Assembly: GCA_016787135.1 (NCBI GenBank)
Contig: JAEUVK010000220.1
Coordinates: 1 to 58,038, forward strand
Source: Chitinophagaceae bacterium
Lineage (GTDB): Bacteria; Bacteroidota; Bacteroidia; Chitinophagales; Chitinophagaceae
DNA: 58,038 nucleotides
Direction of reading: 5' to 3'
Shown here: positions 6,609-15,687 of the stretch, piece by piece
How the letters are laid out: every line of letters begins with the position of its first letter
How positions within the stretch are numbered: position 1 is the first letter of the stretch
Program-made: the position numbers and the translations under genes
Notes under the pieces: model-generated
Told to the model about the DNA's origin: nothing
Seen by the model: the letters and a program-made list of their open reading frames with translations, nothing else
Database searches by the model: none

Positions 6609-7160
6609 TTAAAAATAGCAAGTATCATTCTTAAAATCATCCTCAAAGTTATTACAGTTTAACACTTGGATTGGTTTGCCCAACCTCGATGATGGTGTCA
6701 TCCTTTTTTTCTCTAATTCACTCCATTTTTTTTGATGTAACACTTGACTTGAAACGTTTGTCAAAAGATAAGGGTAAATTCTAAGCTCTTTGGGAGAAAT
6801 CATTACTTTAATAAATTCTTTAGGAGCACCAAGGTGGACCCCAATCCCCAATAACGTTTTAATACTATCCGTCACTTTTTTACCCGTATCCACAATTTTT
6901 GCATCTATTTTTTCTAAAAAATCTTCATCTTTAATCCCCTTCATTTCGATTAAGTGAATATTATATTCATTATCTACGAACATTGCATCAACAGAAGATA
7001 ATTTTCCGCAGCCTAAAACATTATAAAAATCTGTTGTCACATCTTCAAAATCAATAACTTTTCGCGGACTTAAACAACAAGTATTTTTTATCTGTTTTAA
7101 TTCTTTGGTCTTGAATAAATCGGTTGTTTTAAAGAAAATTATTATTGCTTTTTTGTTCAT
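6609..7160 (-). CDS. PD-(D/E)XK nuclease-like protein partnered with the ATPase
   Basis: 183-residue soluble protein. A candidate nuclease core is seen: Asp58 in SSVDAMFVD, then Glu72 and Lys74 in HLIEMKG, 14 residues apart, which is the usual D...ExK layout of PD-(D/E)XK enzymes. A helix with KIDAKIVDTGKKVTDSI follows, as expected for the fold. The gene overlaps the end of the ATPase gene by 32 bases, so the two are coupled. I do not recognise a named family. The role as DNA- or RNA-cleaving effector of an ATPase-gated defence pair is inference; a structural, non-cleaving role is also possible. Confidence 0.7.
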   Translation of the reverse strand: MNKKAIIIFFKTTDLFKTKELKQIKNTCCLSPRKVIDFEDVTTDFYNVLGCGKLSSVDAMFVDNEYNIHLIEMKGIKDEDFLEKIDAKIVDTGKKVTDSIKTLLGIGVHLGAPKEFIKVMISPKELRIYPYLLTNVSSQVLHQKKWSELEKKRMTPSSRLGKPIQVLNCNNFEDDFKNDTCYF

Positions 7161-8490
7161 TCTGTTTTCTAAAAATGTCTCGCATAGGCTTTGAAAGTGC
7201 CCTGAAAATAGGCTCTAAGTCACTTGTGACATCTTTAAAATCGCTTACCCCTTCTTCAATTTTTTCTCCAAAATAAAAAGTCACTTTATCTTCCATTTCA
7301 AAAGATGTTGAATATTCCGCAATTGCTTGTAGGAAATAACCGGAATGTGTAGCAATTAGTATAGTTATTCCATACTTGCAAAAGGTGAATAATAATTCTG
7401 CATATATTATTTCCCAGGCCGGATGCAAATGAACCTCTGGTTCATCTATAATTAAAACAGTATTTGGCGTTAGATAATTGTTTTTCAATAATATTTCCAG
7501 CAATACAAATGATTTTATACCGCTCGCAATATTGCTTGAAGATATTTTTTTATTGTTTTCTTTTGTGAAAAAGATAGATTTTGATTTTGTGTCAAAATCC
7601 GAATTCCCGCCAATTATTTTATTTATTTCTTCTATTAATTTATAGGCATCAGGGAAGTTATTTGTGTTGTTTTTTACCCTTATTTTTTCAACTAAATCTT
7701 CAAACTGTAAAGGGATTTCTGAATTCCTGAAAAAGAAGTTATTAGTGAGGTCAAATACCCTCTCTAAAGAAACAATCATTGGTGTTTCGATGAGATGAAC
7801 ATCCTTATTAAAAAGTGGGGTATTTATTGGATCATATTTAAACGAAAGAATAGTATTGTTTGATATAGAAATATAAACTAATTGCGAACTCCCTTCTGTT
7901 AGCGTTATGGTCAATTCATTATTACTTTCGATATTATTGATTGCGCCTTCGAAAAGGTTATTAATAATTTCCGATTGGAAGTAATTTTTATATATAGATT
8001 CTAATTCTCTAATGTCATTTAAGAATGAATAAATAATATTGAAGTTCTTGTCTATCGAATTTACTGTTTCTACTAATTCTTTTTTTCTTATTCTACTTTT
8101 TGATTCAGTAAACATTTTAATCTCCTCTGTTATTTCTCTTTTGTAGTCATCTATTACATCGTAAAATTCTTTTTTTGTTTTGTTGCTATTTACAAAAACA
8201 TATTGCTCCATTGCATCAAGTAGAGTTTTTGAATCATACTTTGATGGCTTAGTTGGTTGTGGAATTACACGTTTATAAGTTATGGTTATTGCATCCAGGG
8301 CAAACATTATTTTTTTACCCTTTTCCATCGCTTCTAATTTTTCGGCCCCGGTAATTGTTTTGATAATCGCAAAAACTAATTTACTAATAAAAGATTTTCC
8401 TGTATCATTATACCCGGTTATGACGGTAATACCTTTAAGTTCTATTTCTGCTGACTTTACAATGCCCAAATTTTTTATACTAATGTGCAT
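7129..8490 (-). CDS. SMC/ABC-like AAA ATPase (AAA_21/AAA_15 type)
   Basis: 453 residues from ATG at 8490, chosen because the domain begins at once (MHISIKNLGIVKSAEIEL); an in-frame ATG at 8553 would add 21 unrelated residues. Walker A is GYNDTGKS (residues 26-33). A signature-like SSNIASGIKSF lies ahead of Walker B VLIIDEPEVHLHP (Asp349, Glu350), followed by the switch histidine in ATHSG (His382). Between them lies a lysine- and asparagine-rich, helical insertion of about 300 residues. This is the OLD/RecF-like ATPase layout common in anti-phage systems, but no TOPRIM domain is present; the adjacent gene supplies a nuclease-like protein instead. It lies directly downstream of transposase T2 on the same strand, as a passenger gene would. 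Confidence 0.85.
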   Translation of the reverse strand: MHISIKNLGIVKSAEIELKGITVITGYNDTGKSFISKLVFAIIKTITGAEKLEAMEKGKKIMFALDAITITYKRVIPQPTKPSKYDSKTLLDAMEQYVFVNSNKTKKEFYDVIDDYKREITEEIKMFTESKSRIRKKELVETVNSIDKNFNIIYSFLNDIRELESIYKNYFQSEIINNLFEGAINNIESNNELTITLTEGSSQLVYISISNNTILSFKYDPINTPLFNKDVHLIETPMIVSLERVFDLTNNFFFRNSEIPLQFEDLVEKIRVKNNTNNFPDAYKLIEEINKIIGGNSDFDTKSKSIFFTKENNKKISSSNIASGIKSFVLLEILLKNNYLTPNTVLIIDEPEVHLHPAWEIIYAELLFTFCKYGITILIATHSGYFLQAIAEYSTSFEMEDKVTFYFGEKIEEGVSDFKDVTSDLEPIFRALSKPMRDIFRKQNEQKSNNNFL

Positions 8491-8565
8491 TCGGAAGGTT
8501 AATTTCTTTGTAAACATAAATTTTAAGTTTGAAAATGTAAAAAATAAGAGCAATGATAGAGTGAG

Positions 8566-9486
8566 CTATGCCTTAGATATAAGATTCTTGTACTTCAAAC
8601 GGCCCTCAACGTTTGAGATAGTGGCTTTAAATCGGTCTGCATCTTTGATTTGCCGTGAATTGAAACGAAATGTAGTTTCGGCACAATAACGATGAAGATG
8701 TTTAGGGCTTATGTAGTGATATGTCCCGTGGATAGTCCTTTTGAACAGGGAAAAGAAGCCTTCAATACTGTTGGTATAGGCCAGCCCCCGGCGATATTCC
8801 TGTATAGAATGGTTTACCGCCTCATGTCCAGCATATTCATGGCTAAGTAGTTCGTAACCTGAATGGGCATCTGTATAGATCGTGGCTGTGGGGTGTACGT
8901 TACCCCGGATAACCTCTTTAAAAGTCCTGTTTCCGATTACTTCCAACTTTGCTTTGCCATCCCTTTGCAATAGCCCCATTACAGCCGTCTTATTATCCTT
9001 ATTTGCCTCCTGCCACTTCTTACGCCTTCCCCGGCTCATATTGGCTAATTTTCCTCCTACATAGGTCTCGTCAATTTCTACGACATCATCCAGCGGTTCC
9101 GGGGGCAAGTCCATAATAAGCCTTACCCGGTGATTTATGAACCATGCTGTTTTCTGAGTAACCCCCAAAAACCGGGATAACTGAAGGCTGGAAATTCCCT
9201 TTTTGTGGCCGGTCAAAATGTAGATCGCAGCCAACCAAGTGGACAACTTGACCTTAGAATTTTCGAAGATTGTCCCGACCGTTACCGTGAAGTCTTTTTT
9301 ACATTTCCGGGAGCTGCAACGGTAGCTTTTCCCGTCCTTCAATTTGTACGGTTTTGTCGAATTGCAATGAGGGCAGAAGGGCTCATTTCCCCACCTCATT
9401 TGCTCCATATATGCCCTGCAAACTTGCTCGTCTCCGAGCTTAGTCATCAGTTCTTGCAGGTTCTTAAATTCTAATAGTTGCGTCAT
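8566..9486 (-). mobile_element. IS1595-family (ISXO2-like DDE) transposase T2
   Basis: 306 residues, apparently intact. Zinc ribbon Cys38, Cys41, Cys57 and Cys62. Catalytic residues Asp139 (EIDETYVGGK), Asp206 (YTDAHSGY) and Glu242 (TNSIEGFFSLFK). C-terminal block RYCAETTFRFNSRQ. It is related to T1 but clearly diverged, so the island received at least two different IS1595 elements. The gene is followed at once by the ATPase - nuclease - 38-aa operon in the same orientation. Repeat R3 lies about 100 bases upstream of the start. Confidence 0.93.
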
Positions 9487-9586
9487 TTTTCCTCAGTTAA
9501 ATCAATTAGCAAAAAGGGAGAAGGGGGGGACAGGATGCGATTTTATCCACAATTACATCGGGGGTCAAAAACTAATTTTTTTGGAA

Positions 9587-9627
9587 TGGGGCTGTGGGAT
9601 GTGGTATATAGTAGCCCATAGCTTAGG
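9587..9627 (-). repeat. Island direct repeat, copy R3 (diverged)
   Basis: Shares the core of R1 and R2: on the plus strand TAGTAGCCCATAGCTTAGG (9609-9627) against TAGTGGCCCATAGCTTGG in R2. It keeps the GGGG block about 20 bases to the left. Same orientation as R1 and R2. Confidence 0.6.
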
Positions 9628-9721
9628 TATTTTTGTTACTAATATCATTAGAAAAACAATTATCGCGGACAGATTGTTTTTTAGCTAAATAAATAAGCTT
9701 TTTAAATTTTCATTAGTATCA

Positions 9722-9772
9722 GATATTCAATTTTTTATATTAATTATTTTGATATTAAAAGTTGAATATTTA
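9722..9772. repeat. AT-rich imperfect palindrome
   Basis: ATATTCAA (about 9723-9730) and TTGAATAT (about 9764-9771) are inverted arms around AT-rich DNA that continues to pair partly. It may mark an old element end or act as a terminator. Confidence 0.4.
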
Positions 9773-10080
9773 TAAACTAATAAAACCACTTATTGCTCTT
9801 TTTAGGAGTGGTTACTTAAGATCTGTCATTTGCACATATATCCATTGATTATTATCTGATTAAAGAGGTGATCTAATATTTCTTTTTATTCTTTAAAAAA
9901 TATACTTTTATAGCCTCATGTGATATCCTGCTGAAAACACTGGTTCCGTAATTATTTGTTTCCCTCCCATTATCCCTTTGAAGACCAGCCATCAGTATGG
10001 ATAAAGTCTTAAGCCCGCGGCTGTGTTTTAAGGAAAGTATTTCAGTAAATTCGTTTCTTCTAAAACTCGCTCTGCAATTA

Positions 10081-13000
10081 ATGAGAAAGGTCAGCTATGT
10101 ACTTACCCTGGTTCTGCTTTTGTCAGGGATCAATGAATCTTTTGCACAGGATTTTTCTAACAAGGGGAAGGATTTCTGGGTAGCTTATGGCTACCACCAG
10201 ACCATGACAGGGGCCAATGGCGGCTCTCAGAATATGGTTCTTTATTTTGCCGCCGAACAGGTTACCAATGTTAAAGTAGAGATCCCGGGTCTGGGCTATT
10301 CCCAGAGTTATGTCGTGGCGGCCAATTCGGTTGTTACTTCCAATCCTATACCTAAGATAGGAGCACAGGATGCGAGGCTGACATCTGAACTGGGAATCCC
10401 AGAGAATAAAGGTATTCATATCACCAGCGACAAACCGATCGTCGCCTATGCGCATATTTACAATCAAAGTGTTTCTGGCGCCAGTATTTTATTCCCTACC
10501 AATACGCTGGGAAGGGAATACTATTCGGTGAACTATACCAATAACTCAAATACAGGAAATGCTAATTGCTGGTTTTATGTGATCGCTGCCGATACTGGCA
10601 CTACTACCGTAGAGATCACGCCCAGTGCCAATACGCTGACACATCCTGCAGGGGTTCCGTTTACCGTGAACCTCACCCAGGGCCAGGTTTACAACCTGAT
10701 GGGCCAATACAGCGGTTTTTCTGGTGTTGACCTGACCGGATCAAGTATCAGAAGTATCAGTACTACCGCAGGCGCCTGCAAACCTATCGCTGTATTCTCC
10801 GGCAGCGGAAGGATCAATATTACCTGTAACGGGCCATCCACGAGCGGGTCATCTGATAATTATATGTCACAGGCCTTTCCTAAAACTGCCTGGGGCAAAA
10901 AGTACCTGACCGTTCCTGCCGCCGGAGGCAATGCGTTCAATATTTACCGTGTATGTGTTTCTGACCCGGGCACGATAGTACGTATTAATGGGGTAGTAAC
11001 CACGCTTCCGCTGATCGGCAATTTCTACTATGAGATAGCGGCTACGAACCAACCTCAACTGATCGAATCGGATAAGCCAATACTGGTAGCACAATATTTT
11101 ACCTCACAAAATCAGTGCGGCAACAGTACCGCCAATCAATTAGGCGATCCGGAAGTGATATATCTCAGCCCTGTTGAGCAGAACATCAATAAAGTGCTGT
11201 GGAATGCCACGCCCAACTTTGCCATTCAGCAGCATAATTTCAATGTAGTGATACCGAATAGCGGAACGGCATTGACATCATTCCGACTTGATGGGATACC
11301 GGTTGCGCCGGGATCTTTCCTTGTCCATCCGCAGGATCCTGCATATTCATACCTGGTGCAAAATGTCACATCGGGACAGCATATCATACAATCCGATTCC
11401 GGTTTCAATGCCATTGCGTATGGTTTTGGTAACGCTGAGTCGTATGGATATAATGCAGGCACCAATATCAAAGACATTTACCGGTATATTTCCGTAGATA
11501 ATCAATATGCGGTGGTTGATTTTCCGGCTGCCTGTAAAGGGGCGCCTTTCTCGCTGTCAATGACCTTTCCTTACCAGCCTACCCAGATCATCTGGCAATT
11601 CAATGGCCTCTTTCCCGACGATACACTCAATAACCCTGCCTTTACTTCTACCGTTGTCGTGAATGGAAGAACGCTATACAAATATGCACTGCCCGGTTCT
11701 TTTTCAGTACCTGCAGCCGGGATATATCCTATCAGGATAGTGGCTCAGAATCCAACTGCAGACGGATGCAGTGGTGTGCAGGAAATTGACTACGATCTCC
11801 AGATATTTGATCTGCCTGTAGCTGATTTTAACTTTACAACTAACGGATGCGTATCAAGCCCGGTTCTTTTTAATGATAACAGTTCAAACACCAGCGGCCG
11901 CCCGATCACACACAGGCATTGGAACTTTGGCGACGGCAATACAGTAAATGATGTTTCTTCCACCAGCCATACGTATAGCGGACCCGGCTCGTATATTGTA
12001 AAATACACGATCATCAGTGATGTTGGCTGTAAATCGGATACCATGCCGAAGACAGTCATATTAAATGATCCACCGGTTGCTGATTTCACACCGGTTGCAC
12101 CATTCTGTGCCAGCAAAACAGTATCATTCACAGACAACTCCAGTGTTGCTACAGGCTCTATTACTAAATGGACATGGAACTTTGGTGACGGCTCTCCCCT
12201 GGTGATAGCTACAACAAGTACCGGGCAAACTCACACGTATGCTAACACCGGACCTTATACGGTCACCTTAACAGTAGAAACTGCTTCCGGGTGTGTGAGT
12301 GCTCCTGCATCCAAAAATATAACGGTAAGCCCTAACCCGGTTGTTGCGTTCAATTTGCCCAATGTGTGCCTGCCTGCCGGTGCAGCTCAGTTCAACAGCA
12401 ATTCAACGATCAGTGATGGTACAGAAAGCCAGTTCACTTACTTATGGAATTTTGGAGATGCCACCCCCACCGCCAATGTTCAGAATCCATTACATAATTA
12501 TACGGCTACTGGCCCCTACAATGTTTCATTGACAGTAACGTCCAATAATGGCTGCGCAACTACCCTGACCCAGAACCTGGCCACCATTTATGCTGAACCG
12601 AAAGCTATTTTCCCGTTGCCTGCAGAGGTATGTCTTGGCGCTGCTATGAACTTTACCGATCAAAGTACCGCCGCAGGCAGCAGTATTAGCCAATGGCAGT
12701 GGAGTTTTGGAGATGCCGCGACATCTGCAGTTCAAAATCCTTCGCATACATATACAGCTGCAGGCACTTATACGGTCACACTTTCTGTGACATCAGCTAT
12801 AGGATGCCAGTCAGTAAGCCCGGCCAATATCGCTACACAGACTGTCACTGTTAATGCACTGCCAACAGCAGGCTTTAATGTTTCATTGCCGGGTTGTGTC
12901 GGGCAAGGGGTGACGTTTACCAGCACTTCGGTGCCCAATTCAGGAAATATTACAAAATGGACATGGAATTATGGGGATGCTACACCGGCTATAGTAGCCA

Positions 13001-14439
13001 CTAACGGTAATCCTTTAACGCATGTTTATTCTGCTATCAATTCTTACCAGGCTACTTTACAGATAGAGACAGATAAAGGTTGCGTCAGTTCTGTTTTTCC
13101 CCGTGATATTGTTATAAACGCCGTACCCGTTGCCGGATTTATTTCGCCGGACATCTGCGTGGGTGATAACCTGGCGCCATTTACTGATACCTCAAAAATA
13201 TCTTCGGGAACGGTCAATGCATGGGAGTGGAATTTTGGCGACCCCAATGCAAATGCCGGTAACCCTAATATTTCATTACTGCAGAACCCTACGCATCATT
13301 ACACTATACCCAATACTTACACAGCGCAATTGATCGTGACCAGCAATATGGGTTGTAAGGATACAACGACGAACCCGGTCAAAGTGAACGGCGCAGTTCT
13401 TACTCCTCAATTCACTGTGGAGAATGCTGGTCCCCTCTGCAGCAATAAGTCAATAACCATTAAGGATGCTTCGACCATTGATGCCGGAAGTATTTTGAGA
13501 GTGGAAATATACTGGGATGCCGCTGACCCGACCAATAAAACGACTGATAATAGCCCGGTTCAGGGTGAAACTTATACGCATACATATCCCGAGTTTGGTT
13601 CACCAGCTACCAAACAATACACCATACGATACGAAGTATGGTCAGGTATTACCTGTGTGAACAGTATTACTCAGACTATTGACCTGCTGGCAACACCACA
13701 GCTTGCATTTGGCGCTGTGCTTCCTGTTTGTGATAATGCACCGGCGTTTCAGTTAAGCCAGGTACAGCTAACCAATAATCTCCCGGGATCGGGTGTATTC
13801 AGCGGAACAGGTGTGTCATCTGCGGGTTTGTTTGATCCTGAAGGAGCAGGAGAAGGTCAGCATTCGATCATTTATACTTATACAGGGACCAACGGATGTT
13901 CCAATTCTGCCAGTCAGGATATCATTGTGAACCCGACACCGGATGCCGATGCAGGACCTGACAAGTTTGTACTAGAAGGCGGTTATATAGTATTGACACC
14001 AAAACAGGTAACCAATATGCCTGTTACCTATTTATGGACGCCGCCAACTTATCTTAATAACCCGGCTATTGCCAATCCACAGGCTTCACCGCCAACAGAT
14101 TTTACCTATACACTTACTGTTACATCAGATAAAGGTTGTGTGGATGACGACCAGGTGTTTGTGACACTGCTGAAATCGCTGGTGATACCGAATATATTCA
14201 GCCCGAACGGAGATGGTATTAATGATAAGTGGATGATCAAATACCTGGATAGCTATCCCGGCTGTGTCATACAGATCTATAATCGTTATGGCCAGCTTGT
14301 ACAGCGTTATGTTAATTATACCACGCCATGGGATGGCAGGATCAACGGACAGGATGCGCCCATTGGCACTTATTATTATGTTATTGATCCTAAGAACGGC
14401 AGAAAACCGATCACAGGATATGTTGATATAATTCGTTAA
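10081..14439 (+). CDS. Giant secreted PKD-repeat protein with type IX secretion C-terminal domain (paralogue 1)
   Basis: 1452 residues from ATG at 10081, chosen because the signal peptide MRKVSYVLTLVLLLSGINE...FAQ starts there. After the signal comes a region resembling the IgGFc-binding N-terminal domain (DFSNKGKDFWVAYGYH onward, to about residue 480). At least six PKD-like modules follow, marked by WNFGDG-type motifs near residues 617, 698, 787, 872, 961 and 1048. The C-terminus is a gliding-motility-associated sorting domain (IPNIFSPNGDGIND near 1370, then IYNRYGQLVQ and GTYYYVIDP), the type B signal for type IX secretion. Likely a cell-surface or secreted adhesin. The PorP/SprF-like gene starts 1 base after its stop, a common pairing. 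Confidence 0.88.
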   Translation: MRKVSYVLTLVLLLSGINESFAQDFSNKGKDFWVAYGYHQTMTGANGGSQNMVLYFAAEQVTNVKVEIPGLGYSQSYVVAANSVVTSNPIPKIGAQDARLTSELGIPENKGIHITSDKPIVAYAHIYNQSVSGASILFPTNTLGREYYSVNYTNNSNTGNANCWFYVIAADTGTTTVEITPSANTLTHPAGVPFTVNLTQGQVYNLMGQYSGFSGVDLTGSSIRSISTTAGACKPIAVFSGSGRINITCNGPSTSGSSDNYMSQAFPKTAWGKKYLTVPAAGGNAFNIYRVCVSDPGTIVRINGVVTTLPLIGNFYYEIAATNQPQLIESDKPILVAQYFTSQNQCGNSTANQLGDPEVIYLSPVEQNINKVLWNATPNFAIQQHNFNVVIPNSGTALTSFRLDGIPVAPGSFLVHPQDPAYSYLVQNVTSGQHIIQSDSGFNAIAYGFGNAESYGYNAGTNIKDIYRYISVDNQYAVVDFPAACKGAPFSLSMTFPYQPTQIIWQFNGLFPDDTLNNPAFTSTVVVNGRTLYKYALPGSFSVPAAGIYPIRIVAQNPTADGCSGVQEIDYDLQIFDLPVADFNFTTNGCVSSPVLFNDNSSNTSGRPITHRHWNFGDGNTVNDVSSTSHTYSGPGSYIVKYTIISDVGCKSDTMPKTVILNDPPVADFTPVAPFCASKTVSFTDNSSVATGSITKWTWNFGDGSPLVIATTSTGQTHTYANTGPYTVTLTVETASGCVSAPASKNITVSPNPVVAFNLPNVCLPAGAAQFNSNSTISDGTESQFTYLWNFGDATPTANVQNPLHNYTATGPYNVSLTVTSNNGCATTLTQNLATIYAEPKAIFPLPAEVCLGAAMNFTDQSTAAGSSISQWQWSFGDAATSAVQNPSHTYTAAGTYTVTLSVTSAIGCQSVSPANIATQTVTVNALPTAGFNVSLPGCVGQGVTFTSTSVPNSGNITKWTWNYGDATPAIVATNGNPLTHVYSAINSYQATLQIETDKGCVSSVFPRDIVINAVPVAGFISPDICVGDNLAPFTDTSKISSGTVNAWEWNFGDPNANAGNPNISLLQNPTHHYTIPNTYTAQLIVTSNMGCKDTTTNPVKVNGAVLTPQFTVENAGPLCSNKSITIKDASTIDAGSILRVEIYWDAADPTNKTTDNSPVQGETYTHTYPEFGSPATKQYTIRYEVWSGITCVNSITQTIDLLATPQLAFGAVLPVCDNAPAFQLSQVQLTNNLPGSGVFSGTGVSSAGLFDPEGAGEGQHSIIYTYTGTNGCSNSASQDIIVNPTPDADAGPDKFVLEGGYIVLTPKQVTNMPVTYLWTPPTYLNNPAIANPQASPPTDFTYTLTVTSDKGCVDDDQVFVTLLKSLVIPNIFSPNGDGINDKWMIKYLDSYPGCVIQIYNRYGQLVQRYVNYTTPWDGRINGQDAPIGTYYYVIDPKNGRKPITGYVDIIR

Positions 14440-14440
14440 T

Positions 14441-15475
14441 ATGAAAAAGAATTTGCTGATATTGATCAGTGTGTTCATGATCACAGTTGCAGTGGCACAG
14501 CAACGTTCACACTATACGCAGTACATACTGAACAATTATATACTGAACCCGGCATTGAGCGGCATTGAGAACTATACTGATGTCAAGATCAGTGCCAGAG
14601 ACCAATGGGTAGGATTGAACGGGGCGCCAAGAACAGTTTACCTGACAATTCATGGGCCAATAGGGAAGAAGGATTATAAAACATCTGCTACTTCTTTCAA
14701 TATTCCCGGTGAAAACCCAAGAGGAAACTCTTACTGGGAAAGTTACACAGCTTCAGAGCCGCATCATGGTATCGGCCTGACGGTATTGAATGATAAAACG
14801 GGCAACTTTAACCGTTTTACCACCTATGCTACCTATGCGTATCATCTTGGTCTGAATGCGACAACCAATCTTGCAGCAGGTTTTTCAGCAGGGATCACTA
14901 TGGTAGGTCTCAATGCTGACGGCAAAGCTTTCTTTGGTGATACGCCGTCTGATCCTTCTCTCGGAAATGCGACCGGCGAATTGAATAAACTGAAACCGGA
15001 TATTGGTGTCGGTTTATGGTTGTATTCATCAGATTATTTTATCGGGTTGTCAGGCCAGCAGGTAGTACCTCAAAAACTGGCATTTGCTGATGATGCAACA
15101 TTCAAAATAAAAGGAAGGCTGATCCCGCATGTATTTTTAACAGCCGGTTACCGCTTTATGATCAATGATGATATCAATGCTATACCTTCTGTAATGGTAA
15201 AATATATCAGTGGTGCTTTTAAAAATGACTACCAGGCAGAAGGAAACCTGAAATTGCAATACAGAGACCTCTTATGGGTAGGGGGCAGCTACCGGCAATT
15301 TGATGGTTATGCTGCCATGGTGGGCCTGAATGTGGCCAATACGTTCAATGTGGGTTATGCTTATGATTTCACAAAAACGGACCTGCGGACATATAGCCGT
15401 GGTACGCATGAACTGATGATCGGGTTCCTGATCGGTAACCGGTATGGGGATACCTGCCCCCGGAACGTTTGGTAA
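14441..15475 (+). CDS. PorP/SprF-family outer-membrane protein
   Basis: 344 residues with signal peptide MKKNLLILISVFMITVAVAQ. It is followed by the family start QRSHYTQYILNNYILNPAL, in which NPALSG is diagnostic. The remainder is beta-rich and ends in a barrel-like repeat pattern. PorP/SprF proteins assist type IX secretion or surface attachment of type B cargo and are usually encoded right beside it. The ATG follows the cargo stop by 1 base, so the two form an operon. The second cargo gene downstream has no such partner of its own and may share this one. Confidence 0.9.
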   Translation: MKKNLLILISVFMITVAVAQQRSHYTQYILNNYILNPALSGIENYTDVKISARDQWVGLNGAPRTVYLTIHGPIGKKDYKTSATSFNIPGENPRGNSYWESYTASEPHHGIGLTVLNDKTGNFNRFTTYATYAYHLGLNATTNLAAGFSAGITMVGLNADGKAFFGDTPSDPSLGNATGELNKLKPDIGVGLWLYSSDYFIGLSGQQVVPQKLAFADDATFKIKGRLIPHVFLTAGYRFMINDDINAIPSVMVKYISGAFKNDYQAEGNLKLQYRDLLWVGGSYRQFDGYAAMVGLNVANTFNVGYAYDFTKTDLRTYSRGTHELMIGFLIGNRYGDTCPRNVW

Positions 15476-15687
15476 AACCTTGACCTGGATATTTTTATAG
15501 CGGAAAATACTTAGCATAACTTTCCTCATATGAAATAAGGCGGGGATTGATTACCATTGCCTGTTGATTTTAAACAGCCAGTTAAACCTTGCGTGGGGGG
15601 ACCATGTCCTATCTGACTGCCTGCTTTATCCTATGTCTATTTATACCGGTGTAAGATTCACCATTTCGAAAACAAGCGCTGAATGTT

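Larger units (their letters stand above)
9487..10080. other. Intergenic right border of the accessory island
   Basis: About 590 bases without a supported gene. It holds repeat R3, a long imperfect AT palindrome (9722-9772) and a hairpin AACCACT (9784-9790) / AGTGGTT (9807-9813). The open frame continues 28 codons upstream of 10081, but that stretch does not look coding. No clear TAnnTTTG promoter was found for the PKD gene. Confidence 0.6.

Noticed and set aside
8560..9627. AGCTATG-type match near 8563 as inverted partner of repeat R3 (terminal inverted repeats of T2)
   Set aside because: Similarity is only about 12 of 18 bases and lies across the transposase stop codon; not enough to define element ends.
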